This document shows positions 1 through 13,900 of a stretch of DNA of 64,000 nt, one piece after another. The stretch covers positions 2,974,309 to 3,038,308 of the forward strand of contig VUYV01000062.1 of assembly GCA_008711295.1 (NCBI GenBank), written 5' to 3'. The stretch is from Anarhynchus alexandrinus. Its lineage: Eukaryota; Chordata; Aves; Charadriiformes; Charadriidae. Both the position numbers and the translations under genes were made by a program. Each line of letters begins with the position of its first letter. Position 1 is the first letter of the stretch. The notes below the pieces were generated by a model. It saw only the letters and a program-made list of their open reading frames with translations, was not told where the DNA came from and ran no database searches.

Positions 1-3000
1 AAAAAAATCGGGCTGAAAAGAGACAATTATTTTACTGTCTGTTTCTTAGATATCAGAAAGAGAATTTTGAAATTCATCAAAGCTAACCTTCTGTTATGTA
101 CAACAGGCTAAGCTGAAAAGAATGTTAACAAGTTCAATTTTCATTCAATCAGCACTACTGCTCTCTGAAATGTTTCATTGCAGGAAAGAAATAAAAATAA
201 TCTATATGGTAATTATGAGGATGAATCCCCCAGTAACTTTCAGCTACATGAAAGGTCAGTTCTATTCAAGATATTTTATCAGTCCCCTGCACATACTCCT
301 GTCCTGTCATTTTAAATCTGAACAGCATTTTATTTTCCCATTTACAGCTACCTGCAGAATTAAGTACTTAAGCCAAATAAGAAAAAAAAAAAAAAAAGAA
401 ATGTTGAATGCTGGCAAAGGCTATAATAGCATGGAGATAAATCGTTCAGCTGCTCTCTCTCAAGCCTCAGGGGCTGCAGATTTTTCTTCTCCTGGTGCAC
501 TGTGGGTATTCAAAACTTGTTCAACATGATTTCATTTCATTTCAGGCACTGCCTGAGAAAACTAAATTACAGAATCAATCATACAGAAGGTCAGAGTGAG
601 ACTTCATTACAAGTATTGCATGCTTGCATGAATATCTTTCATTTATGACTGACCCAATATGTCACAATAGCTGTCTAGTAAAAATAATCCACTTTCTGAA
701 ATTGATGTACTACTGATGTCAATGCTACTCAGCAGGCTGGGCAGATTATAGAGAGGTGTTAAAAAAAGGAACCCTGAGGAGCACAACTTGTAGTTTTATA
801 CAATTGCCACAGTTTGCAGATTAAAATAATTTTTCTATGGGCAACTCAACAGAAAACAGCAGTAATATAAAATATTGGGGGTTGATTTTTAATGAGGATA
901 TCGCTGTTGATTTCCACTTATTTATATTCAAGTATTTATAGGGATAATATTTGCATCATGTAAATCCATGTGTTCTTTGAAGTCAAATGTACATCCGCAC
1001 TCCGTTTTTCAGTGACTCATTTTTGAGCATCAGGATTTTATTTGCATATTATTAAAATATTAAAAATAATGAAACTGCCTCCATTTTATCGTCTCTTTTG
1101 TTGTCTGTTTTTAAATGTAGAAAAATGCTGTTAAGTAAGACAAATGTGTTGTGCTTGTTGCCAATAATAATGAAGCTAATCAGCATTGTGACAAATAATC
1201 ACTCTTTCCTTAGTATGTGTATCTTAATAGTATGACCAAATGGTAACTCATCAAACTGGTCTTTTAATAATTGCTAGGTCACATTTATGGTGAGAATAAA
1301 TATCTTTCTTGCACTGTGAATGATTTTTTCAATATAATAATACATAAAGAATATGTTAAAAAGAGAATGATTTCTTTTTTTTTTCCCCCCGGTCTTCCTG
1401 TGGGAAATACGTGAGACACTTGCCGAAGTATTACGAAGTAGCCAGCCAACTCCATACCCTAAGGGAGACATAGGAAAACCTTGACGTAACCTATTTTTAA
1501 CCATGCCTCTGGCGATTCTGCATTCAAGTTTATAGGTGAACATGTCAGGTAGTACATAGAAAAAAGCCAAAGACACACAGTATTAATCATAATTCTGTCC
1601 AAGCCCATTTTGTTTTTTCAACATTTGTGATTTAAAATCTCGTGACGTTCCTTCAAGGTGAAATTCTTCTACCGGACTTTTCAACAGGGTAGGGCTACAT
1701 TTATCTAAATTAAATATTGCTTACTGTAAAGCTCTCTAATGCTTCACAAGATAACCGATAAACTCAATGCAGTTCATATTAAAATAATTTAAGTTTGTAT
1801 TCAGCTAAAGAAGCTTTAGCGATTAGCAATACACTATTAATACAGCCTTTAAATAAGACTATCCTAGTATCGCCGGATAAGAACATTGTTCTGTAAGTGT
1901 ATACGAACATCATAATTATTTTACAACCCCATCTTTAGTTCTTTCAGATATAGTAAATTCAATTGACCATGAAATGAAATTTCATAGTCAAAATGCCTCC
2001 TTTACATTTTTTTTATTGCTGCAATAAAGTTTTTATAGCTCCAAGGCAAGGTAATTCATGAAATGTCTAATTTAAAGATGAATTCTAATATTATTAATAA
2101 ATATTTACCAGTTTAATAAAGTGCACATTCTTCACATAAAATATGATATAATGTTTTCATTTTCTATTTTTGAAATGCAGATTAACTGCTGGAAAATTTG
2201 AGCACTAAAGAGAGCTATGCGAGTTCAGGGGAAACCTACGCAAGGACCCTCTGTAAACGTTTTTAAACTTCCCGAAGCTACCCAGCATTTATGAGCAGAA
2301 GAGAAAAAGACTACTGACAAAAATACTATGGCAGGGGCCACTCCATCTCACAGTATAAAACAAATCAAGCAGTTGTGGGGAAGTGTCTGACACACGAACC
2401 TCCCTATGTGGCTCCTCCATATCAAATCACGCAATTCCTCATCAATTCTCTTCAGCAAAACTACACACAAGTTCCCAACCCGCAGCTTTGAACTGGCGAT
2501 CGCCCTAGAAAATACCACTGGATTACTGGGATAAGAAGACATGAGCTTCTCTTGATCTTCTCTTTGACCTATACAGAAACAAATTCTTACCACTGAAGTC
2601 AATGTAAACTATACCATTAATTTCTACGTTGCAGTCTAGAAAAAAAAGGAAAGACGTAAAGCCTCTCATCCAGTGGAAGAAGAGGTGAGAGAAGACATAT
2701 CTAACCAGGAGGTTTCTTCTGGTTGGAACTGTTAAGGTGACGGCATTTACTCATGGAAGAATCACATTCAATGAAAGGATGCAAAATTACAAGGCAAAAC
2801 TGGGTCAGGTTAACAAACCACTTGAGAGCATTGAGGGGATGCTCATACACTTACCACAACGCTGACCCAGCCCATGATATTTATTACATATTTCTGAGCA
2901 AGTTTCATTGTTTTCAGTGTACACACCCACTCCATTACTTTAGTTTTCAGGCATAACGTTCCTGACTCAGGTTTTATTAATCTGATATTTCTTTAGGAGT

Positions 3001-3990
3001 CACCCAACACGTCAGCACATACAAAATCCCATGCAAAATGGGATCTGAAAAGAAGTATCGTATCCTTCAAGGCCTCTTTTAGACAGTTCCTGCTGTGTAT
3101 CTATGGAATTACTGAATTCTGTACCTCCTAAATAGCAAACAGTTTGTGCTTAATTCTGTATTAGTGCTAGCTACTCTTCATGACCTCCAAGGAAATATTA
3201 AAATTTGTAGCGAAGCCAGCAGCCTGCAGAATTCCAGAGAAATATTTGGTGCATGTTCATTTGTAAATCTGTAATTAATTTTCACTTGCCAGAATAATAA
3301 AAAAGAAAAAGAGATTTACATGAAATCATAACGAGACAACACGATGACCTTTATTACAGTCCTGCAGTAAATCTGTGTTTTCACTACACCCAGTTTAGCA
3401 AAAGGTCCCATATAAAACAGCTAATCAGAAAAAATATAGTTGATGTAAAATATCTGTTCAAGCTAAACATTCACTCCGTCTTCAGTATGCAATACAGAAA
3501 CTAATTCTCATTGTAACCACTGAGTTTAAAAAGCTAAGCATGATGAAGTGCCTCGCAGCTGTGTCTCATCACTGCGCGTATGGCTGTTGCTGCACAAAGC
3601 CTGGAGAAAGCCAGGCAGGGAGATCCCCCAAAGCTGAAAGGGAAATACAACAAAAAGGGGAAACTGCCCCGGATACCCTCCCACTGAGATCACAGCCACG
3701 CGGTGCGCACAGATTCTGGGGAACACTCCACACAGCCTTGGTTTTGATTGGTCTAATTAACAGGAGCGATCACTGGAATTAGCCTAACAGTCCCTATCCC
3801 ACACCCGGATTGTCGGTCCCCGTTCCGGAGGGTTCGGAAACAGCCCAGGAACAGGAGAACAGGCCCGACCTGCACCAGCCGCTATGGTCAACAAGAGCAC
3901 TGGACAGAACAAAGTCTTTTTATGGCCCTGTGCTTCTGAGTATGGTCAAGGTAATACATCCCTATCACTTCTATTATGAATTTAAAATTT
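1..3990 (-). other. TOX3 intron 3 (part)
   Basis: This is AT-rich, non-coding sequence downstream of exon 3 in gene direction. I searched it for the next TOX3 exon (expected to begin DQSHTQVSQ) and did not see it. The open frames here are short and unrecognised. 3540-3900 is somewhat richer in GC and CpG than its surroundings. Apart from a possible palindromic repeat scrap at 2590-2625, nothing is identifiable. Confidence 0.7.
2590..2625. repeat. Possible scrap of palindromic amniote repeat
   Basis: CACTGAAGTCAATG followed by CATTAATTTC resembles the core of the repeat family seen at 44588-44662 and 61264-61330. It is short, so chance similarity is possible. Confidence 0.35.
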
Positions 3991-4972
3991 TTAAAAAAAT
4001 CAACTTTCATTTATAAAGATTTAGCCCATGGAACATACAGAATATAGGGAACTCTGTGGGATTTTACTGCTGGCGTACTGTGTCTGGCTCCCTTTCCGAG
4101 CTACTCTCAACACTGCACTTTCAAAATATCCCGATGGCTGACAGATGTGGGTCCTATACTTGAAATACAGACAAGCAATTCCTTCTAAATGCCATAGTTC
4201 ACCCTGGCCAACACAACGGTCTTTCAACTCTTGATGCCACTGTCAACTGCATACCACATTTTTGAACTTCAGCAGCGCTTGGGATGCACATGATGCCAAT
4301 GGATTCCAAGTCCATTCCCAAAATTAAAATTCTGTGTTTATAAAGCCCGACTGCTTCCTCACAAGAGATCTGTTCACACACAGACTAGCATTGCACTGTA
4401 CATTAACAGCCATGTTCATCTTCCTGAATCCACCAATATTAAACCCTTAACCATTTGCCAACTGCCTGAGGGAACTGAATAATAGCATATTATTGTTTGC
4501 TGTGTAACACTGACAACACGTGTCATCGTTTGTACAGAATACACCTGCACGTGACACAGAACATTGGCAAATGCTTCGTCAGGCTACAATACCAAGAAAT
4601 CACACAGATCTTCTGAGAGATCAATTAAAACCGACAGATGACACCAATCCACATTACTATGCTTTGACAGACAACAGACCCGCACCTACCATGTGCAGTC
4701 CATTGCTGTGGATGACGCCATCTTGCTCCACGAGATTTCGGGATATTGTGATAGAGGGAAGATCCAAGCTCTGGGGGGGGAACTGAGGTGTAAATTCATT
4801 TCCTTGTGCAGGCAGCTGGTCACCGAGGCCCTGAAAGGGCAGCAGTATATCCGCCATCCCCAGCGCAGGGTCTGACTCGGGCGGGGGGGTAATGGGTGGG
4901 ATTTCGAACTCCTCGTCCCCAAGGCTCGGCGTATGGAATGTCTGCTGGAAAAGGACAGGAGAAGGCATGCCA
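3991..4972. repeat. Left copy of about 985-bp duplicated block (contig-end overlap)
   Basis: The block matches 5621-6607 base for base apart from three indels. There is one extra A in the A run at 3993-3999, one extra C near 4232-4236, and a missing 7-base segment near 4303. It runs exactly up to the N gap. It contains exon 3 and about 700 bases of intron 3. Best explained as the end of the left contig. Confidence 0.9.
4690..4944 (-). CDS. TOX3: TOX3 exon 3, second assembled copy (probable false duplicate)
   Basis: This is a copy of the 85-codon exon at 6325-6579, offset by 1635 bases. It has the same acceptor, donor (GTAGGT) and phase, and I saw no base difference inside the exon. It is contiguous with intron 3 to the left and stops 28 bases short of the N gap on the right. 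The sequence looks functional, but its position at a contig edge argues that it is the same genomic exon seen from the left contig. If it were a real tandem exon, the encoded protein would carry an 85-residue repeat. That is not known in TOX proteins and I consider it unlikely. Confidence 0.7.
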
Positions 4973-7900
4973 NNNNNNNNNNNNNNNNNNNNNNNNNNNN
5001 NNNNNNNNNNNNNNNNNNNNNNNNNNNNNNNNNNNNNNNNNNNNNNNNNNNNNNNNNNNNNNNNNNNNNNNNNNNNNNNNNNNNNNNNNNNNNNNNNNNN
5101 NNNNNNNNNNNNNNNNNNNNNNNNNNNNNNNNNNNNNNNNNNNNNNNNNNNNNNNNNNNNNNNNNNNNNNNNNNNNNNNNNNNNNNNNNNNNNNNNNNNN
5201 NNNNNNNNNNNNNNNNNNNNNNNNNNNNNNNNNNNNNNNNNNNNNNNNNNNNNNNNNNNNNNNNNNNNNNNNNNNNNNNNNNNNNNNNNNNNNNNNNNNN
5301 NNNNNNNNNNNNNNNNNNNNNNNNNNNNNNNNNNNNNNNNNNNNNNNNNNNNNNNNNNNNNNNNNNNNNNNNNNNNNNNNNNNNNNNNNNNNNNNNNNNN
5401 NNNNNNNNNNNNNNNNNNNNNNNNNNNNNNNNNNNNNNNNNNNNNNNNNNNNNNNNNNNNNNNNNNNNNNNNNNNNNNNNNNNNNNNNNNNNNNNNNNNN
5501 NNNNNNNNNNNNNNNNNNNNNNNNNNNNNNNNNNNNNNNNNNNNNNNNNNNNNNNNNNNNNNNNNNNNNNNNNNNNNNNNNNNNNNNNNNNNNNNNNNNN
5601 NNNNNNNNNNNNNNNNNNNNTTAAAAAATCAACTTTCATTTATAAAGATTTAGCCCATGGAACATACAGAATATAGGGAACTCTGTGGGATTTTACTGCT
5701 GGCGTACTGTGTCTGGCTCCCTTTCCGAGCTACTCTCAACACTGCACTTTCAAAATATCCCGATGGCTGACAGATGTGGGTCCTATACTTGAAATACAGA
5801 CAAGCAATTCCTTCTAAATGCCATAGTTCACCCTGGCCAACACAACGGTCTTTCAACTCTTGATGCACTGTCAACTGCATACCACATTTTTGAACTTCAG
5901 CAGCGCTTGGGATGCACATGATGCCAATGGATACGGGCTTCCAAGTCCATTCCCAAAATTAAAATTCTGTGTTTATAAAGCCCGACTGCTTCCTCACAAG
6001 AGATCTGTTCACACACAGACTAGCATTGCACTGTACATTAACAGCCATGTTCATCTTCCTGAATCCACCAATATTAAACCCTTAACCATTTGCCAACTGC
6101 CTGAGGGAACTGAATAATAGCATATTATTGTTTGCTGTGTAACACTGACAACACGTGTCATCGTTTGTACAGAATACACCTGCACGTGACACAGAACATT
6201 GGCAAATGCTTCGTCAGGCTACAATACCAAGAAATCACACAGATCTTCTGAGAGATCAATTAAAACCGACAGATGACACCAATCCACATTACTATGCTTT
6301 GACAGACAACAGACCCGCACCTACCATGTGCAGTCCATTGCTGTGGATGACGCCATCTTGCTCCACGAGATTTCGGGATATTGTGATAGAGGGAAGATCC
6401 AAGCTCTGGGGGGGGAACTGAGGTGTAAATTCATTTCCTTGTGCAGGCAGCTGGTCACCGAGGCCCTGAAAGGGCAGCAGTATATCCGCCATCCCCAGCG
6501 CAGGGTCTGACTCGGGCGGGGGGGTAATGGGTGGGATTTCGAACTCCTCGTCCCCAAGGCTCGGCGTATGGAATGTCTGCTGGAAAAGGACAGGAGAAGG
6601 CATGCCATGTTAGGGTGTGCTGCTCTCAGCAACCACCTCCGGACCTGCGGTCCAAATCTGGCTTAGTTCTCAAACGCAAACTCTATACGCAACACATTTT
6701 TTAAGTTTCATATACTGAAGGGGTTTGTGGATCATTCTGATTAAAGATTTAAGTCTCATTATCATATGGCTTTAATGGAGTATCAGTATTAACAGTTTTT
6801 TAATGCGTACTTAATTAGCAACATCTGTCTTTGTTGTTAGTCTGCATATCAGCTACATTGGATTTGGCTGTATAACAAATTGCCACTTTATTGATATGTT
6901 AGTAAAATAGCACAAACAGCTTACATCGTTCTCATGCTTCATAAAATACCGACAATTTTGTGGCACACCCCCCCCATTAATTCAGCACTGACCATTCCAC
7001 ATCTTCTCTTTCCTTTTTATCCACTAATAAACACCAACTATTATAATTCTGGTCTTTATTTCCTGTCTCTTCTTATGCACCCTTTGAAACAAGGGCTGCA
7101 ATTTGGAGGAGGGAGACGTAGAAAAGAGCGCGGGTGATGGCAGCAGCTCCCAGGGTCTCTGAAGCAAGCCAGCTTTGTTTGAACAGCAGGTTTGTTACGA
7201 ACGAAACACCTGTTAAGATGCCTTGAGCGAAACACTTACTGCCAGTTATCTTCAGGGTTCGTGCGTGTTTGTACGGGTGCACGTGTCTGTCAAAGATAAT
7301 CTTTATTCAAGTAGAGTCTATATCTGGCTTCAACACTGCTGACTTTTATTTGGGAAACAAATGAGCTAGGCTTATTCAAATTTCTTGCGAGTTAAATGAA
7401 CTTTCATCTATTATTTCAGGTCCGCTGCTACTTAATAATAGAAATTCAGTGCTTGAAATTAGGCCATTTTAAACGTACCCAAATCAGGACTGTCTTGATC
7501 AAATCGGGCAGTTGGCAATCCTAAAATAGGCACTCTTGTCTTGTTCCGGACATGCAAGGCTGCTCTGGGATTTGTTTGTTTGCATTAGTTCAGGATTCGA
7601 GTTGGGGGGTGGGGGTGGGAATTGTTTTATGTATTATTTACATTGTTTGAAAGAGTGACTTAATGCCAGTTAATTTAAAAATGATATGTTCAGTGAAAGA
7701 TCTCATTAACTGCTGCAAATTGTCATCCTTCAAACTGTTAATGATGATATAAATTAATAACCGCTTGAGAGAAGATGGAAACTGAAACACAAGGAAAACC
7801 TTTGCTTGCATATAGAACCTGTCAGCTGTCATTATTGGTCTCACACCAGAAATGATGAGGTCCCAGACTGCCGCAGTCTGCAGTACCGTCAGGGTCTGCT

Positions 7901-10900
7901 GAGACTCTGCCCATCTCGCTCGAGCCGCCAGGCTGTAACTTAATTCGGGATGTGAAAGCTGGGCCCGGATTAGGGGGACGTTTGACTTCCCCGCTGCTAT
8001 ATTACAAAAGGTGTGAATTTTTCTTCCTGCGGACCCCTTCGTTCACGAACACAAAGGATGGATTGGCCAGGAGAAGTGGTTGGCTAATGAACATAACCCT
8101 GTGGCTGCATTTGCAGTTATTTTGGCACTAATGTGGTCTAGTAACAGATGCAACTGTAATTTGTGACTCATTTGCTACCCCATTACTGCTTAATGAAATC
8201 TAACATATCACATTAACAATACGAATAAACACTCATTCTTGATATGTGGCATTTGGCTGTTTTCATTACCACTGTAATTAACACTTGAAATATTATTTCA
8301 ATAAATATTTAAGGTGCTTTAAAATGGGTCGTAGTAATCATGACATAGAGACAGAAAACATAAAGCAAATGTGTGGTTTCTAAGCCTGAATGCGCTCTAG
8401 GATTACACTCTTAAGGCATTATTTACAGGAATAAAATGGGCTTCTAGCTCAGCAGCGCTCGGGCCCGCAATCATAGCGAGAAAGCCACAGTCACGTTAAT
8501 GTAAAAACACTATCATTAAATACATTGTAATGCAGTAATTGCAAAGTTAGGTTCATGCTTTAATGCAAACACTCGCACTTAATCGTATTTTTTATTCCTC
8601 GTTCAAGCAAAAAGGTTCAGTGAAATCAGTATTATTACAGTACATTTGAACCTCTCTTTACTTGACATATTTATGAGATAGTACTAATTATAAGAACTGA
8701 ATCTTTTTTCCCCATCTAACAGAATAACTCTCAGACAGCTGTATAAATATATAACACAGCCAGATAATAATACAGTGTTTTACTTAGAACAGTAGCATTC
8801 CTCTTAATACTTACAGCTTACTACAAATGAAAGAGCAAATTGATGAATACCTTAACAGTTTTTATACGTGATTTTAATTCTCACAATATAACATGTCCAA
8901 ATATGTATAAATCTTTTTTTAAAAACATATAACGGACCTAAGATTGAGGATAAAATAGACGTAATCTAAGAAGAAAGCAAGCCCCTTAGTGAAGTAGTCT
9001 TAAATCCAAATCACTGGCCTATTCAGCCTGTAAAAAGAGCCTGAATAGTATGCAATTTGGGATAGCAGAAAGGTGCTGTTATGACCAAAAGATGGGATAA
9101 CATTTGTGGGCTTTATCTTACCAATCACATTTTTTCAAGTTATTAACTTTTCAAATATTTATATCTTACACATTTTTTAAAAAAAAACGTGTGCATGGTT
9201 AAATGCCATCTGTACTGAAATGTTCAAAACATTTGTTCCTTTTGATAAAAATGCAAATCTGGAGAACTGTTGTATCAACATATAACAGCCAATGTCTGAC
9301 ACGGTGAATTATCACAGCTGGAATTAAATTGTCTCTGAACAGCTGCTGGCAGCAGAGCTTTCATCAATGTTTGATTCAAATGTAGGAAAGAAATTCTACA
9401 GAAAGAAACATCATGTTGTCATTACAGATGGGGTTTGTGTTCATTATCACAAATAACACTGGAGCTAGTGCCAAACAATATTCCCTTATCTAAGCAGTCT
9501 TGCTGGGTAAAAAGAGATGGTGACCATTGTACAAATGATCATAAAATACGACTCTTAATTCTAACCTTCACATTTATCGTTACACCTTTCTGCTTATTTT
9601 CTCCAAGATCACTTTTTAAAAAGCACACAAGAATATCTGCCACTGAATCACTGCTTTACAACGTGTAAAATCAAGGCTGCCCAGTTTTCTAACCCTTCCT
9701 CACGTGAAGAAGATCATTTATGGCATGCACCCTATACAAATACTTAGTTCTTCATCTCCATATTGCTATGCACGTTACTAGACGGTGCATCTTGCACTTT
9801 CCATCCGTCCCTTTGGAACGGGTTTTAGTGATGAGCAAAAGGCGTTCCTGCCTGGAGCTGGGGTCAGTATTAGCATGTTGATAGTCTATTAACTGCTGTA
9901 AGGCGGCACCACTGTACGAAATACACGGCGCCTGTCGTTGCCATACCTTTCTCCTGTTTCCATTCTCAAAGGCGGTGACCAAATACATCACCTCCCCAAG
10001 GCAGCCAGCGCCCATCAGCCCGGCCCCGGGGTTGCCAGTCCAGGCAACAAAGTCGATTTTGGTTTTCTAACTTATATGAGTATTAAGAACCCAAACTAAA
10101 ATGTTTGTATCTATAACAGAAATTAGCACATTAGCTAGTAGTGACTATTACTAAGCTTGCTTTCAAAGTGTACACCTACTGTGCTTTTTATTTGTTTCCT
10201 TCTGTTTATAATTTTTTTCATACATAAAGCAGATTTATTTCTATTGACATGCTATGTAAGTAACAGCCTTATGGACAGCTAAATTGACTAGTAATGGAGA
10301 GCTGTCAGGTTATTTTCTTTCTCATTAAAGTCTTTATTTTGTGCTCCATAAAACACACAGAAATTCAGCACTTCACTCTTCATCCATTCAAACTCTGTTA
10401 AATTATCACAGCAAACAGCAGAATAGGAGCATAGATAAAAAAGAAAAAACATCTACCTCATTTGCAGCAAGAAATGCATTGTTTGCCTCTGCCATGTTCA
10501 TGTAGTTGTTATTGTTTCCAAACTGAAAGAAAAATAAATATTTGGATTTTAATGCATGCCACAATAAACTCTTCTTCAGCCCAGCACTGGCATAGAAAAA
10601 GTTGAAAAAAAACCCAACAAAACCAAAACAACAAACAGATAAGATGTAATTTTGCAGATGTTCTTTGAAGGCAGAATTAGATTGGATTCAACATTGTTAT
10701 CATTACATACTCTGCATCCCCAGGTCTGAACATGGAACACATCCAAGCGCAGCCCTTCAACTTTCTTTGTCCATGTAGCAAAGCCACCCCACAGACCTAG
10801 AGGTGACTTTGGAAATTAAGTGTCCATTAGAAAGAGACTATTCCCCAGAAAGGGCATTTAGACTATACTACATCTTTCCTGATATATATTATTATTATAA

Positions 10901-13900
10901 TATTTCTGCAGATGATCCTGATCCGGAGGACTGCTGCAGCTGGAAGTAGCTGGCGTATTACTATTCCAAGGAGACCTCATTTTAAAGAAATGAAGGTCAA
11001 TAAGGGGAAGAATAAGAATCTGCAGTGTTGTTCTTAAAATCCCCTTCTTTCCACAAAATCAAAAAGCCAAACAATCCCCCCCTTTGTCTATCCTTCATTC
11101 CAGTTGAGCTCCCACGCCCCCAGTAAACGTTAACAGCAGCAGATTTTGCAAATCAGAGAAACTGTATCACGCTGAGACCTTGAGATCTACCGGGGGTGGA
11201 GTGGGCTGAGTGCCCGCCTGCTCCCACTGAGGTGCAACTCCTCTCACACACGAGTGATCTGAAAGGATCCTCTCAGTTGCCAGAGAGTCGTTTCCCCCAA
11301 ATTCTCATGTATGAACATTTGTTGAAGAAGAAAAGTACTTTTTCTTTTACAGACTGAGCATAGAAAAGCAAGAGATTATCAGCATTTGGTTGGTGGCACA
11401 CTTAGTGCGCCTTATTCCCTTACACGGCACTTCCGTTTGGTTTTTTCTTTTTGTTTTGTTTGTTTGCAGGTAGTCTGGCAACCATTTCTGCACGCGCTCC
11501 CGGAGCAGGCGGGCGCCTAGAGTCTTTGCTTGAAGGAACAGATAGCACGCATGTCACGCAGCTACCACCAAAACACTAAACCACAGGCTTTCACGTTCCT
11601 ATTATCAGGCACAGCACACGCCGCAAAGAGCATCAAACGAGAGAAAAGTCCCCGTGCTGTCCCTACAATGCCCTGCCGCATCACTGCTGCTGAAGCCACA
11701 TTAACCATTCTTCCCTTAACTCCCATTTAAGAGTTCTGCGAAGCAAATTTCTTCAGGAAGGCTTTGTTTTATCGTGCCAGACCTTGGTGGACCTGCCCGT
11801 CCTCCCCCCAAACCACAACAGCAACCACCACCAGCATAAGCTCTGCAACAAGCACATGAGGATGGGTGACCATGCACTTGCACAGATTGTTCTTTCCAAG
11901 AAACTGTTATGCTTTCAGAGCAGCTGAACCTGTCCCGAAAGGAAAACCACTTTGCTCCAGCTCAATCTTGGTGCCTGACTGTTTTTAGCAGGGAAGCGTT
12001 TCAGACCCTGACTCTCGCCAGTTCCTCCAGCGTCCTAGAGCAGCGGAGGAGCCAGAGTGATCCTTTCAAGAAAGGCTCGTTCCTTGAAAACTTTAAAATC
12101 CATCTCTGAAAATAAGACCAAAAGTTTAAAGGAGGTACAAAAAAAAAAAAAAGGGAGGAGGAAACTATAGTGATAGAGGATGAAAAAAGGAAGACGGACA
12201 CAAAGAACTGGAGCCTCATGTACCTGATGAATTGTCTGATTGACAAAACAGGACATCAACAAAATCGGAAGACAATCATGGGGAGGAAGGACTATGAGAT
12301 GAGATTCCTCATTCGGAAGTATGAAATTCCATTTGCGTATTTAACATGCTGAAACTTTCAACCTATAACACATGTTTAGCAACAGAGGCCTTAACACAAT
12401 ATGTAGGCTGCCTCATAGCTATTAAAACTCTGTTATCCCCAGCTATGCAGATACTCAAGTAATGTCATCCATTTTTTAAAAGCCCAGATGTCACCCATGT
12501 TTGGAGATTAAAAAATTCAAATAAAATTGCACATTCAAATTACTGTTTTGGCACATAAGGATATGTGTGTGTGGCTTTGTTGTACAAAGACACAGTACTT
12601 CAGCTCAACAGTGAGATCAACAGGATAGATTTTTTTCATGTCAGTTAGTGGCAAACTAAGAAGGATTTACATCAAGAACTCAAATAGCTCCAGTAGAGCT
12701 GTTCTGTCTACAGTAACAAAAACATGAAATCAGGTTTTCAAATTATACCTAAGCGCAAAGGTGCAATAGGCAAGGAGAGCTCTAACGTTGGATAAATAAG
12801 TGGGAACAAACCCCATCCTAAGTTAATGAGCTTAGCATCCTAGGGGCTCCAGAGTAAAATTCTACATTGTTCGATCAACGTGTATTCTTCACACCACAGC
12901 TACTGCTNTGCCTCCAAATGGACACGCAGCTGACTTTCACCTTGAAGAGTAAAATTCTACATTGTTCGATCGACGTGTATTCTTCACACCACAGCTACTG
13001 CTGTTCTGATCGTCAAGTGGTTTTCTTCCTTTTTGTTTTATTAAAGTAAAACAAAGGGGAAAGTGACAACATAATTTTCCACTTTATTAAGGCTGTGGAA
13101 GCAAATGACGTGATGAGGAATGTCAAAGCTAAAAGTTACAAGTACATCTCCTTAGATTCATTCTGTTCTCGAGCCACAATATTTAAGGGCCTATTGTGTA
13201 TGACTCAGGCACTGATGTCAGAACCTGGCACACTTAGGCTTTTGTTAGTATGGATCATAACTAATATTATTTAAATTTATTTTTTGTCTCTGAATTAGAA
13301 ATCCATTGAAGGCACACAACAATTATCAGTGAGTATTTCTAAGATTAAACTTCCTTATTATCTAATGGCACCTATAACAACAAAAGAAAATAAAATGGTT
13401 ATTATCTTAAGGACCCAAACAATTCAAAAAACAAATTAAGCTTAGAGTGAAATAAGAACTGGGTTAGAAATCCTCTTCTGAACAGTTAGTCTGCGAATGT
13501 AATTACTGAAGAAACTACAGCTAATCAGCTGTGAATTGTATCCATTAATTAGTATTTGCCCTGGAGAAATGAGAAAAATCAGTAACAATGTTAACACTGC
13601 AATGCACTGATGAGTACAGAAACACAGGGCCCTCGGCATTTAGTCAAGCAGGTGGCTCCAATGGTCCAAGTAATTTAAAAAGCTCTCACCTGAAGTGCGG
13701 AGCTGGAATTACAAAGCACTTCTTGCATATCTTTGTATCTATATAAGGCTATAATTAATGGCTTTTAATTTAGAAACACTTTGTGATCAGCTGGGAACAG
13801 TTATAAATCATTCTAAATAGAACAAGGGGTTCTTGTCTATTTTAGTAAAATAATTTGGGAAAGATGTTTTTTGTGAAATGGCTCTTGTTGCAGTCAACAT

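Noticed and set aside
122..529. 135-codon plus-strand open frame
   Set aside because: No recognisable domain, antisense in intron 3, ends in low-complexity lysine codons from a poly-A run. Consistent with chance.
4973..5620. Apparent long open frames across the N gap
   Set aside because: They consist of unknown bases and have no coding evidence.
9752..10015. 87-codon minus-strand open frame in intron 2, same strand as TOX3
   Set aside because: No convincing acceptor upstream, no family match, and known TOX3 exons 2 and 3 join in phase without it.
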